Shown here one piece after another: positions 1-6,444 of a stretch of DNA of 6,555 nucleotides. Location: positions 1-6,555 of the forward strand of contig JAIRVD010000337.1 of the NCBI GenBank assembly GCA_031254075.1. Direction: 5' to 3'. Within the stretch, counting starts at the first letter, position 1. The number at the start of each line of letters is the position of its first letter. This DNA comes from Clostridiales bacterium (GTDB taxonomy: Bacteria > Bacillota > Clostridia > Lachnospirales > WQUN01). Below the pieces are notes generated by a model that was given only the letters and a program-made list of their open reading frames with translations, had not been told where the DNA came from and made no database searches. Position numbers and translations under genes: made by a program.

Positions 1-1467
1 GTAGCGAATGATTTCCTTGTGGGTTACGCGAACGGGACCGCCGGCGGCAATTTGCGCCTTAAACAGCGGAATAACCGAGCCGTTTGAGCCAAGCACATTT
101 CCGAAGCGAACGGAAGAAAAAATGGTTTTCCCGCCGGATTCGAGAGATTGCACAATCATTTCGCAAACGCGTTTTGTCGCGCCGTAAACATTAGTAGGGT
201 TAACGGCTTTATCCGAAGAAATAAGAACGAATCGTTTCACGCCATGTTTTTCGGCGCAACGGGCAATGTTAAGTGTGCCGAAAACATTGTTTTTGACAGC
301 TTCTTCCGGCGCGGATTCCATCAGCGGAACATGTTTATGCGCGGCGGCGTGATATACAAGATGCGGTTTATATTCCTCGAAAAGCCTGTTTAGCCGTTCC
401 GTTTCACGAATGTTTGCAATCGCGGCAATAAACCTGTCACTTTCCCCGAATTTAAAAATCAATTCCTGCTCAATCCCAAAAAGCCCATTCTCAACAACGT
501 CAACCATTACAAGTCGCGACGCACCATGCGCGGCGGCTTGACGGCACAGCTCCGAGCCGATTGTTCCGCCCGCGCCGGTAATCAGCACCGTTTGCCCCGT
601 GAGATATTTATTTTTGAAACGCTTGATATCTACGACATCGCGCCCGAGCAAATCCTCTACGCTGACATCTTCGATACGCGAAATTACTTCCGCTTCGCTT
701 GATTCATTACTATCCAAATTAAAGATATCCGGAACCTTTTTCAATTCGCAATTCGTCTTAGCGCAAATGCTTGAAATACGCCGTTTTTCCTTGCCCGTCG
801 GGTTCGAAATCGCAAGCAGAATAACCGAAATTCCGTGACGCTCCGCAAGTCGCGGAATATCCCGCACCGTTCCCGAAACCTGCACATTTTGAATTCTGCG
901 GCGTTGTTTTGCGGGGTCGTCGTCAACGGCGCAAACAACTTCGTATCTATTGCTGCGAATCAGCCCGCGAATCAGTGAAACACCCATTTCGCCCGCTCCG
1001 ACGACAAGCACCTTTTTGCGTTTCGTTCCGTGCCGCCGCGAAATCCTGTTCGCGCGGAGCGCGCGGTATGCCGTTCGGAAAAACAGCGTACTCGCGCCCG
1101 CCATCGTACCCGAAATAAAATAAACCGTAAACGGCAGCCGCCTTTCAACACGCGGCGGACGAAACGCAATCCACGTAACGCCGACATACAGCGAAACCGC
1201 AATCATAATCGCAATCATACATTTCAAAAATTCATATGCCTCGGCATAACGCCACAGGCTTTCATACATTCCGGCAAGCCAATAAACAACGAAAAAAATC
1301 AAAATAAAAAAAATATAGCCCAGTACCATCGTTTCGATATACTGAGCAAAAATAATACGGCGCGCAAGGAGAAACCACGCCACAAAATATGCTGCGGAAA
1401 ACAACGTAAAATCCGCCGCCATAAGCAATGGCTTACGGAATCTTGCGCCGTTCTTCCAAAATTTCAC
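1..1467 (-). CDS. Membrane-anchored nucleotide-sugar 4,6-dehydratase/epimerase, FlaA1/CapD/WbpM type (3' end cut by window edge)
   Basis: Family members act on UDP- or dTDP-linked sugars at the inner face of the membrane and supply precursors for capsule, O-antigen or glycan synthesis. The substrate cannot be told here. The frame is open for 489 codons from a GTG at 1467 to the window edge. Members usually run to about 600-650 residues, so roughly the last quarter is missing. Four hydrophobic segments (about residues 14-34, 47-66, 80-101, 112-130) precede a first Rossmann-like domain (KVLVVGAGEMG, about 152-162) and a second, catalytic one (VLITGAGGTIGSEL, 294-307). Further family motifs are HAAAHKHVPLME (373-384), the catalytic SSDKAVNPTNVYGATKR (417-433) and RFGNVLGSNGSV (454-465). 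Residue 428 is Tyr, giving a standard S-Y-K set, whereas WbpM-like long members have Met there. The GTG start lies 6 nt after the stop of the PilO-like gene, with GGGAG about 10 nt upstream inside that gene. Family is certain; the exact reaction is not. Confidence 0.93.
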   Translation of the reverse strand, partial: MKFWKNGARFRKPLLMAADFTLFSAAYFVAWFLLARRIIFAQYIETMVLGYIFFILIFFVVYWLAGMYESLWRYAEAYEFLKCMIAIMIAVSLYVGVTWIAFRPPRVERRLPFTVYFISGTMAGASTLFFRTAYRALRANRISRRHGTKRKKVLVVGAGEMGVSLIRGLIRSNRYEVVCAVDDDPAKQRRRIQNVQVSGTVRDIPRLAERHGISVILLAISNPTGKEKRRISSICAKTNCELKKVPDIFNLDSNESSEAEVISRIEDVSVEDLLGRDVVDIKRFKNKYLTGQTVLITGAGGTIGSELCRQAAAHGASRLVMVDVVENGLFGIEQELIFKFGESDRFIAAIANIRETERLNRLFEEYKPHLVYHAAAHKHVPLMESAPEEAVKNNVFGTLNIARCAEKHGVKRFVLISSDKAVNPTNVYGATKRVCEMIVQSLESGGKTIFSSVRFGNVLGSNGSVIPLFKAQIAAGGPVRVTHKEIIRY

Positions 1468-1473
1468 AACGAA

Positions 1474-1968
1474 TCAACTCCCGATTAACGAAAACTCCAA
1501 CCTCAGCCGCGCTGATTCTTCCATTATATCAGAAAAATAAAACGAACGCGTATTTCCATACCCTCCCGTAAAATCACGCAAAAACGAAACCAAATTGAAA
1601 AAATCGCCCTCATATTCTGCCCTCACGCGCATTTCATAAAGCACCGAGTCACCAAAATCCGCATCCGAAATCTCCGACGTCGAAAGCTCCAATCCGCGAA
1701 GCTCATACGCCGCCACAAGCCCCGAAATTTCATCAAGCACAGGAAGCATATCATTGTAATGCAAAATCCCCGAACGAATTTCCTCCAGCTCACGCAGATT
1801 CACTTCAAGCTCCGCAAGCATTCCGCTCTCCGCCGAAAAAACCCGCTCTTGCATTCGCACCGAAGCCCGCCCGTTTCGCAAAGAACCAACAGTCGGCGCA
1901 CAAAAAAACGCGGCAATCACAGTAACCACAAGATTAAAAGAAACAAAAATAATCAATTGCCTCTTCAT
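1474..1968 (-). CDS. PilO-like bitopic membrane protein
   Basis: The 164-residue product has the build of PilO/GspM-type inner-membrane assembly proteins. There is a short cytoplasmic start (MKRQ), one membrane helix at about residues 5-25, a charged heptad-like coiled coil at about 36-66 (ESGMLAELEVNLRELEEI), then a small mixed alpha/beta domain. The run EYEGDFFNLVSFLRDF followed by beta-like stretches ending LRLEFSLIGS resembles the PilO periplasmic ferredoxin-like fold. PilO normally pairs with PilN and links the pilus inner-membrane platform to PilP. No pilM, pilN, pilP or pilQ is visible here, and the neighbours are CvpA and a sugar-nucleotide enzyme. The start ATG abuts the cvpA-like stop (TAAATG) and has only a poor G-rich upstream site, which suggests translational coupling. 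The assignment rests on overall pattern rather than a diagnostic motif, so another coiled-coil membrane protein remains possible. Confidence 0.55.
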   Translation of the reverse strand: MKRQLIIFVSFNLVVTVIAAFFCAPTVGSLRNGRASVRMQERVFSAESGMLAELEVNLRELEEIRSGILHYNDMLPVLDEISGLVAAYELRGLELSTSEISDADFGDSVLYEMRVRAEYEGDFFNLVSFLRDFTGGYGNTRSFYFSDIMEESARLRLEFSLIGS

Positions 1969-2649
1969 TTACAACCCCGCCGACAACCTCGGCAACACCG
2001 AATTCATAACGATTTTAGCGATTAAGGATTCTTCCAGCAACACAGCCATCTCACCGCTTGCGCCCGTTACGAAGAACATGGACATAATAACGATTGTAAA
2101 AAACGAAATTCCCACGCCCATTACAATGCCTGCGGCAAGTCCGCCGATGTCGTTAAATGTGCGGATTACGGGCAGTTTGCCGACAATATCTATTAACGCG
2201 CCGACTACGCCAAGCGCGATTCCGACGAGCATAAACACCAAAATAATCGCGATGCCGTTTATGGCGATGTTCGCGAAAAATTCGGAAATATAGTTTTCCA
2301 TTGCCTCGACCTGCAAAATTTCGCCATAATCGGGCGTAATATTTTCGTTAAGCATTGTACGAAGCTGTGCCGGAACGGGCAACGATTCGATGATTTCGGC
2401 TTGTGATTTCGCAGCGTGTTCGTCTACAAAATTCCGGAGATTCAGGCTGCCTTTAACGCTGTCGGCAATGGTGCCGAACAGCGGCGTTGTGCGTAAAATT
2501 CCCGCGACAATCGGATACAGCACATACGCAAGCAGCATTGACACAAAAAAGGAGACTAATCTGTACACAGTACGGATTAGCCCCTGACGGTATCCGGCGA
2601 GGGCGCAGAGCGCGACCAGCACCAAAACACCGATATCTAACACATTCAT
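1969..2649 (-). CDS. CvpA family membrane protein
   Basis: This is a 226-residue polytopic membrane protein with four predicted helices (about residues 3-19, 31-51, 128-150, 170-194) and a polar loop of about 75 residues between helices 2 and 3. The N-terminal MNVLDIGVLVLV plus GYRQGLIRTVYRLV, and the later LPVIRTFNDIGGLAAGIVMG, match the CvpA (colicin V production) pattern. In Escherichia coli CvpA is needed for colicin V export and affects envelope stress tolerance. In Bacillota the family's biochemical role is not settled. The ATG overlaps the TGA of the upstream regulator gene as ATGA (2646-2649), and its own TAA touches the start of the PilO-like gene. This points to one coupled transcript. 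There is no bacteriocin gene nearby, so a literal colicin role is unlikely. Confidence 0.85.
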   Translation of the reverse strand: MNVLDIGVLVLVALCALAGYRQGLIRTVYRLVSFFVSMLLAYVLYPIVAGILRTTPLFGTIADSVKGSLNLRNFVDEHAAKSQAEIIESLPVPAQLRTMLNENITPDYGEILQVEAMENYISEFFANIAINGIAIILVFMLVGIALGVVGALIDIVGKLPVIRTFNDIGGLAAGIVMGVGISFFTIVIMSMFFVTGASGEMAVLLEESLIAKIVMNSVLPRLSAGL

Positions 2650-3563
2650 GATTGAACTACAACTTGATTACGCCCCAATTCTTTGGCAAGATACAGAGCG
2701 GAATCTGCGTTGGATATAAACTGTTCAACGGAATAATCGTGAGAGTCAGGCGAAATAGAAATCGCGCCGATGCTTGTAGTTACATTTGCCTTTTCGCAAG
2801 TCGGGCCGACAATCGGCGTGGTCTCGACAGCCTGCCGAATATTTTCGCCGATAGCCCTGCATTCGGCGGCAGTCGCATTAAGAATCAGCACGGCAAAACT
2901 GCCATACGCCCAGCGCGCGGCAATATCACCCGGGCTGAGCAACGCATTTTCCGAAATAATTCCCGCAACCGTAGCCAAACACGCGTCGCCGTGATTATAA
3001 CCGTAAATCGCGTTGAAAGCCCTTAACTTATCAATATCAATCATTAATATTCCGAGCTGGCGTTTCTGTTTCTCACTAACCGCTCTCTGCCATTCTTCCG
3101 CAAGTCTCTTGGCGAAATAACGGCGATTCGGCAACCTCGTTGTGACATCCATCATGCCCAAATCGTTAATCGTTCGAATCTGCTCCACAATCTTCAATTG
3201 AATACTAATCCTTAATTTCACAATCGTCGGATTATACGGCTTCGTAATATAATCCACCGCACCGAGCAAAAGCCCCTTTTCCTCGTCGCTTCCCTGGTCA
3301 AGGCTCGTAATAAAAATTACCGGAATATCCTTCGTCTTCTCATTCTCACGCAACGCTCCGATAGTTTCATAACCATCCATCTGCGGCATAACAATATCCA
3401 ACAAAATCAAATCCGGCACTGCCGCCTTCGCAATCTGAATTGCCTCAACTCCGCCCGAAGCGGCATGAATAATATACTCGTCCTGCAAAATCTGCACGAG
3501 ATGCGTTTGACTGACCCGACTGTCATCCACAACCAGAATCGTGCCCTTTTTAATCTTTTTCAT
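2646..3563 (-). CDS. Response regulator with REC domain and degenerate GGDEF domain
   Basis: The 305-residue cytoplasmic signalling protein has an N-terminal receiver domain (about 8-125) with intact phosphorylation residues: acidic pair D13/D14, phospho-acceptor D56 in LILLDIVMPQMDG, T86 and K108 in the KPY motif. The C-terminal half (about 138-304) is a GGDEF domain, recognisable from DVTTRLPNRRYF, DIDKLRAFNAIYG and SIGAISI. The GGDEF signature itself reads AYGSF (219-223), and the product-inhibition RxxD position reads SPGD. Active diguanylate cyclases need the GGDEF glycines and acidic residues for GTP and metal binding, so this one is probably inactive and may act by binding ligand or protein. 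It is first in a coupled operon, overlapping the cvpA-like start by 4 nt. The ATG at 3563 is preceded by GGAGAGG/GAGGGG about 6-10 nt upstream. No histidine kinase gene is in the window. Confidence 0.93.
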   Translation of the reverse strand: MKKIKKGTILVVDDSRVSQTHLVQILQDEYIIHAASGGVEAIQIAKAAVPDLILLDIVMPQMDGYETIGALRENEKTKDIPVIFITSLDQGSDEEKGLLLGAVDYITKPYNPTIVKLRISIQLKIVEQIRTINDLGMMDVTTRLPNRRYFAKRLAEEWQRAVSEKQKRQLGILMIDIDKLRAFNAIYGYNHGDACLATVAGIISENALLSPGDIAARWAYGSFAVLILNATAAECRAIGENIRQAVETTPIVGPTCEKANVTTSIGAISISPDSHDYSVEQFISNADSALYLAKELGRNQVVVQS

Positions 3564-3608
3564 GGCTTACCCCTCTCCGCCTAGAAGAATACAATTTTTA
3601 AAGCTTTC

Positions 3609-3634
3609 AAAAAATGCCGCTTCTTGCGCGGCAT
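3609..3634 (-). terminator. Rho-independent terminator of the ribosomal protein/rpoA operon
   Basis: Inverted arms ATGCCGC (3614-3620) and GCGGCAT (3628-3634) form a 7-bp GC-rich stem with a 7-nt loop. Read on the minus strand, the stem runs directly into six T (3609-3614), the classic intrinsic terminator form. It lies about 75 bp past the rplQ stop and about 50 bp before the regulator gene. On the plus strand the tail is CTTTTATTG, so weak bidirectional action is possible. Confidence 0.8.
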
Positions 3635-3656
3635 CTTTTATTGTTAAAGTTTTTGC

Positions 3657-3700
3657 CCCGCTTTTTTAAAAAAGCGGGTGGGGGTGCGGGCGCGAAGCCC
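3657..3700. repeat. GC-capped perfect palindrome plus G/C-rich stretch and small hairpin
   Basis: CCCGCTTTTTT (3657-3667) is followed immediately by its exact reverse complement AAAAAAGCGGG (3668-3678), a 22-bp perfect palindrome. Beside it is a G-rich run (TGGGGGTGCGGG, 3679-3690) and then a second small hairpin, GGGC/GCCC around GCGAA (3688-3700). It lies 8 bp past the rplQ stop. It could be part of a tandem terminator or a mobile palindromic element. The palindrome is direct observation and its role is inference. Confidence 0.6.
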
Positions 3701-3708
3701 TTGCGGTC

Positions 3709-4245
3709 TTATATTAATTCCAACATAACCATCGGCGCGGCGTCTCCGCGTCTTGCGCCTATTTTTATCATACGTGTGTAGCCGCCGTTGCGACCGGAAT
3801 ACTTTGGCGCCCATTTTTCGAACATAACGTTTGCGAGGTCCACAGGTTTGGATTCGCTACGCATACGTCTGCCGTCGTCGGGGGTCTTTGTGACGGGATA
3901 GAGGACGCTGAGAATTTTGCGACGCGCGGCAAGACGTGTTGGGCTGTCTTTTTTGACTGTGCGTTCAACTTCATTGAATTCGGTGACTTTGCGACCATTT
4001 TCCATGGATTTAATACGCTTGCCGTCTTTGTCCTTTTGGGGAACTTTTACGGTGATGTTTTCGGTTGTGAAGTTATCTTTTTCCTTCACGGCAAGTGTGA
4101 TGAGTTTCTCCGCGATTTTACGAACTTCTTTCGCGCGGGTTTCTGTCGTGGTGATTTTACCGTGATATATAAGCTGCGTCGCAAGACTGCGAAGCATTGC
4201 TTTTCGCTGGCTTGACGTGCGGCCTAATTTTCTGTAGCCGGGCAT
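3709..4245 (-). CDS. rplQ: 50S ribosomal protein L17, long form with internal insertion
   Basis: L17 is a large-subunit protein near the peptide exit region. The N-terminal part (YRKLGRTSSQRKAMLRSLAT, 4-23, and TTTETRAKEVRKIAEKLITLA, about 32-52) and the C-terminal GGYTRMIKIGARRGDAAPMV (154-173) are diagnostic. At 178 residues it is much longer than the usual 115-130. The extra length is mostly a charged, Lys-rich segment at about 55-101, placed between the helix ending ITLAVK and the conserved RLAARRK. There is a smaller addition around 117-133. The frame is unbroken. ATG 4245 follows AAGGAG with a 7-nt spacer, and this site overlaps the rpoA stop region, the gap being 14 nt. It is the last gene of the ribosomal operon, followed by the terminator at 3609-3634. 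Confidence 0.98.
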   Translation of the reverse strand: MPGYRKLGRTSSQRKAMLRSLATQLIYHGKITTTETRAKEVRKIAEKLITLAVKEKDNFTTENITVKVPQKDKDGKRIKSMENGRKVTEFNEVERTVKKDSPTRLAARRKILSVLYPVTKTPDDGRRMRSESKPVDLANVMFEKWAPKYSGRNGGYTRMIKIGARRGDAAPMVMLELI

Positions 4246-4259
4246 AAGCTCACTCCTTT

Positions 4260-5213
4260 TTAGTCCTCAGCCGGTTGAAGCGTAAGCCCCAAATCCGTCA
4301 TCTTTTTAAGCACTTCCTCGAGAGATTTACGTCCGAGGTTACGCACTTTCATCATATCTTCTTCGGTTTTGCCCGCAAGGTCTTGAACGGTGTTAATTCC
4401 CGCGCGTTTCAGGCAGTTGTAGCTGCGAACGGAAAGGTCAAGGTCTTCGATGCTCATTTCGAGCATTCTTTCTTTGAGTCCCTCTTCGCGTTCGACCATG
4501 ATATCTGCGGATTTTGCGGAATCCGAAAGGTCTACGAATAAATTGAAATGTTCAACAAGAATTTTTGAGCCGAGACAAACGGCGTCTTTCGGATTGATTG
4601 TTCCGTTCGTCCAAACTTCCAGCGTAAGTTTATCGTAGTCGGTAATGTTTCCGACGCGTGTCGGCTCAACAAAGAAATTCACTTTACGCACGGGCGTGAA
4701 AATCGAATCAATCGGAATCAAGCCGATGGGTTGGTCGGGTCCCTTGTTTTTATCCGCACCGACATAGCCGTGACCTTTTCTTATAGTCATTTCTATGAAC
4801 AATTTTGCGTCGGCATTCCCCAAAGTTGCAATTACCAAATCAGGGTTAAGCACTTCAATGTCTGCGTCAAGCTTTATATCGCGTGCGTAAATAACACCCT
4901 CGCCGCTTGCGTCGATAACGGCGGTTTTCGGTTCCAGATTTTCGCTTAAATCGCGCAGGTGCAAATTTTTCAAGTTTAGAATTATTTCGGTTACGTCTTC
5001 TTTAACACCCGGCAAATGGCTGAACTCATGCAAAACGCCGTCAACGCGAATGTTGCTTACCGCCGCGCCGGGCAGACTTGACAGAAGCACACGCCTGAGC
5101 GAATTGCCGAGCGTAGTACCAAAACCGCGTTCAAGTTGGTCTACAATAAATTTTCCGTATTCATTGCCCTTCATCTCAAGCACTTCTATACGAGGTTTTT
5201 CGATTTCCAGCAT
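4260..5213 (-). CDS. rpoA: DNA-directed RNA polymerase subunit alpha
   Basis: The alpha subunit dimerises to start RNA polymerase assembly, and its C-terminal domain contacts UP-element DNA and activators. At 317 residues it is of normal length. The N-terminal domain shows the dimer/beta-contact motif [21 protein letters not shown] (about 29-49), [16 protein letters not shown] and [16 protein letters not shown] linker of about 20 residues leads to the C-terminal domain, where [12 protein letters not shown] (from about 262) and [10 protein letters not shown] (from about 292) carry the Arg, Asn, Lys and Gly residues used for DNA contact. Nothing is degenerate. ATG 5213 is preceded by TTGGAGG with a 10-nt spacer. 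The gap to rpsD upstream is 20 bp and to rplQ downstream 14 bp, so it is co-transcribed with ribosomal genes. Confidence 0.99.
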   Translation of the reverse strand: MLEIEKPRIEVLEMKGNEYGKFIVDQLERGFGTTLGNSLRRVLLSSLPGAAVSNIRVDGVLHEFSHLPGVKEDVTEIILNLKNLHLRDLSENLEPKTAVIDASGEGVIYARDIKLDADIEVLNPDLVIATLGNADAKLFIEMTIRKGHGYVGADKNKGPDQPIGLIPIDSIFTPVRKVNFFVEPTRVGNITDYDKLTLEVWTNGTINPKDAVCLGSKILVEHFNLFVDLSDSAKSADIMVEREEGLKERMLEMSIEDLDLSVRSYNCLKRAGINTVQDLAGKTEEDMMKVRNLGRKSLEEVLKKMTDLGLTLQPAED

Positions 5214-5233
5214 ACTGCGTCAACCTCCAATTA

Positions 5234-5860
5234 TTATTTAGAATACAATTCTACGATAAGCGTTTCGCGAAGGTCATAGGTGATATGTTCGCGTAACGGC
5301 TTGGAAGCAACGGTACCGCGCAGATTTTCGGGGTCGGAAGTCAGCCACTCGGGAACGGTGCGCGAGCCTGTCACGTCAACAACATCCTTAAAACGTTGCA
5401 ACGGCTTAGACTTATCACGAACCTGAATAACATCGCCGACTTTAACCTGATACGAAGGAATATTTACTTTTTTTCCGTTCACGGTGATTAAGTTGTGACG
5501 AACGATTTGACGCGCTTCCGTGCGCGAACGCCCGTAACCGAGTCTGTAAACGGCATTATCCAAACGCAACTCCAAGAGGCGCAATAAATTTTCGCCCGTA
5601 ACGCCGGGTGTACGACGCGCGGTTTCGAAATATTTATGGAACTGCCTTTCCAATACGCCGTAGATGCGTTTTGTTTTTTGTTTTTCGCGCGTTTGCTGAC
5701 CGTATTCGGAAAGTTTTTTACGGCTTGTGCCGTGTTGCCCCGGCGCAGTCGGACGCTTATTTATAGCGCAATTCTGCTTAGAGCATTTTTCTCCTTTGAG
5801 AAAAAGTTTTTCCCCTTCCCTGCGGCAAAGCCTGCAAACGGGGCCTGTATATCTCGCCAT
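5234..5860 (-). CDS. rpsD: 30S ribosomal protein S4, zinc-binding (C+) form
   Basis: S4 binds 16S rRNA early in 30S assembly and in several bacteria also represses ribosomal protein mRNAs. The 208-residue product begins [20 protein letters not shown] and has four cysteines at 9, 12, 26 and 31 (CxxC-x13-CxxxxC), the zinc-knuckle form found in many Bacillota, Thermotogae and related groups. The S4 RNA-binding domain follows at about 97-150 ([20 protein letters not shown], then [19 protein letters not shown]). The C-terminus LIVELYSK is typical. ATG 5860 follows GGAGG with a 10-nt spacer. The gene ends in tandem stops TAATAA just before the rpoA ribosome binding site. Its 92-bp leader contains one copy of the structured repeat also found before rpsK. 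Confidence 0.99.
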   Translation of the reverse strand: MARYTGPVCRLCRREGEKLFLKGEKCSKQNCAINKRPTAPGQHGTSRKKLSEYGQQTREKQKTKRIYGVLERQFHKYFETARRTPGVTGENLLRLLELRLDNAVYRLGYGRSRTEARQIVRHNLITVNGKKVNIPSYQVKVGDVIQVRDKSKPLQRFKDVVDVTGSRTVPEWLTSDPENLRGTVASKPLREHITYDLRETLIVELYSK

Positions 5861-5882
5861 TTACTATAGTCCTCCAATCATT

Positions 5883-5950
5883 CAATGAGCAAAAATAGCG
5901 AACACTTCTACGCAATTTTTTGCAAATGGTTTTTGCCGAAGACAAAAAGT
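5883..5950 (-). repeat. Structured intergenic element, copy A (leader of rpsD)
   Basis: This 68-nt segment between rpsK and rpsD aligns with 6370-6437 at 55 identical of 69 columns (hand count). As minus-strand RNA it gives stem-loop I, UUUUUGUC-UUC-GGCAAAAA (5930-5948; 8 bp with one U-G pair), and stem-loop II, with arms GCAAAAA and UUUUUGC (5917-5923 with 5889-5895) and an inner GCG/CGC stem. The rpsD Shine-Dalgarno GGAGG (5871-5875) follows 7 nt beyond its 3' end. It may be a cis-acting leader or mRNA-processing structure, or a copy of a dispersed repeat. Confidence 0.7.
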
Positions 5951-5952
5951 AT

Positions 5953-6354
5953 TCATACCCTTCTGCGCTTCGGTGGGCGGCAACCATTATGCGGTACGGG
6001 CGTAACGTCTTTTATCATCGTAACTTCAAGCCCGGCGGCTTGTAATGCGCGGATTGCGGCTTCACGTCCGCTGCCCGGCCCGTTTACGAAAACTTCCACT
6101 ATTTTAAGCCCGTATTCTTTCGCCGCGCCGGCGGCAGTGTCGGCAGCCATCTGAGCCGCGTAAGGCGTAGATTTTCTGCTACCGCGGAAACCAAGTTGAC
6201 CGGCAGAAGCCCAACTTAACGCATTCCCCGAGGCATCCGTAATCGTAACAATCGTGTTGTTAAATGATGATTGGATATGAACTTGACCTCTGTCAACAAA
6301 TTTTCTGTCGCGTCTGCGGCGCGTTGCCGCTCTTTTCACCACTCTTTTTGGCAT
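5953..6354 (-). CDS. rpsK: 30S ribosomal protein S11
   Basis: S11 sits on the 30S platform and helps shape the mRNA exit region with S7 and S18. The 133-residue product has the usual length and canonical motifs: [20 protein letters not shown] (about 26-45), [33 protein letters not shown], and the C-terminal [18 protein letters not shown]. The HNG site matches the position where E. coli S11 carries an isoaspartate. ATG 6354 is chosen because GGAGG lies 6 nt upstream and MPKR-type starts are common. The in-frame TTG at 6372 would add six non-conserved residues and lies just upstream of the ribosome binding site. It is flanked on both sides by copies of the structured intergenic element. Confidence 0.99.
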   Translation of the reverse strand: MPKRVVKRAATRRRRDRKFVDRGQVHIQSSFNNTIVTITDASGNALSWASAGQLGFRGSRKSTPYAAQMAADTAAGAAKEYGLKIVEVFVNGPGSGREAAIRALQAAGLEVTMIKDVTPVPHNGCRPPKRRRV

Positions 6355-6369
6355 ATATACCCTCCAAGT

Positions 6370-6437
6370 CAATGAGCAAAAAGTTGCGAACGCCTAAATG
6401 CACTTTTTGCGAATGTTTTTTGCCGTAGGCAAAAAGA
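6370..6437 (-). repeat. Structured intergenic element, copy B (leader of rpsK)
   Basis: This 68-nt segment between rpsM and rpsK is the second copy of the element at 5883-5950. On the minus strand, stem-loop I is UUUUUGCC-UAC-GGCAAAAA (6417-6435; 8 perfect bp). Stem-loop II has arms GCAAAAAGU (6402-6410) and ACUUUUUGC (6376-6384), 9 perfect bp around a 17-nt loop that can form a short inner GC/GC stem. The rpsK Shine-Dalgarno site follows within a few nucleotides of the 3' end. There is no T-run after either stem, so it does not look like a normal intrinsic terminator, as expected inside an essential operon. Confidence 0.7.
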
Positions 6438-6444
6438 CTACATA

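Noticed and set aside
1030..1488. A 152-codon plus-strand frame rich in Arg, Asn and Lys.
   Set aside because: It is antisense to the membrane and first Rossmann part of the dehydratase gene, has low-complexity basic composition and matches no family I know.
1969..2649. Reading the CvpA-like gene as part of a bacteriocin export system.
   Set aside because: No bacteriocin precursor, peptidase-ABC transporter or immunity gene is present, and CvpA proteins are widespread in genomes without colicins.
3584..3613. A possible promoter for the regulator gene (TTGAAA with TATTCT on the minus strand).
   Set aside because: The spacer is only 13 nt and the -10 is a 4/6 match, so it is not a supportable promoter.
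3768..3998. A minus-strand frame inside rplQ that could suggest a frameshifted or split L17.
   Set aside because: The main L17 frame is continuous with conserved motifs at both ends. The second frame is a shadow of it.
5885..6154. A plus-strand frame starting MSKNSEHFYAIFCKW in copy A, with a similar reading ([13 protein letters not shown]) in copy B.
   Set aside because: The likeness comes from the shared DNA repeat. The copy B reading hits a stop after about 18 codons, and the copy A frame then runs antisense through rpsK.
6355..6372. An upstream in-frame TTG start for S11 adding MTWRVY.
   Set aside because: The TTG lies just upstream of the GGAGG site that serves ATG 6354, and the added residues are not part of conserved S11.
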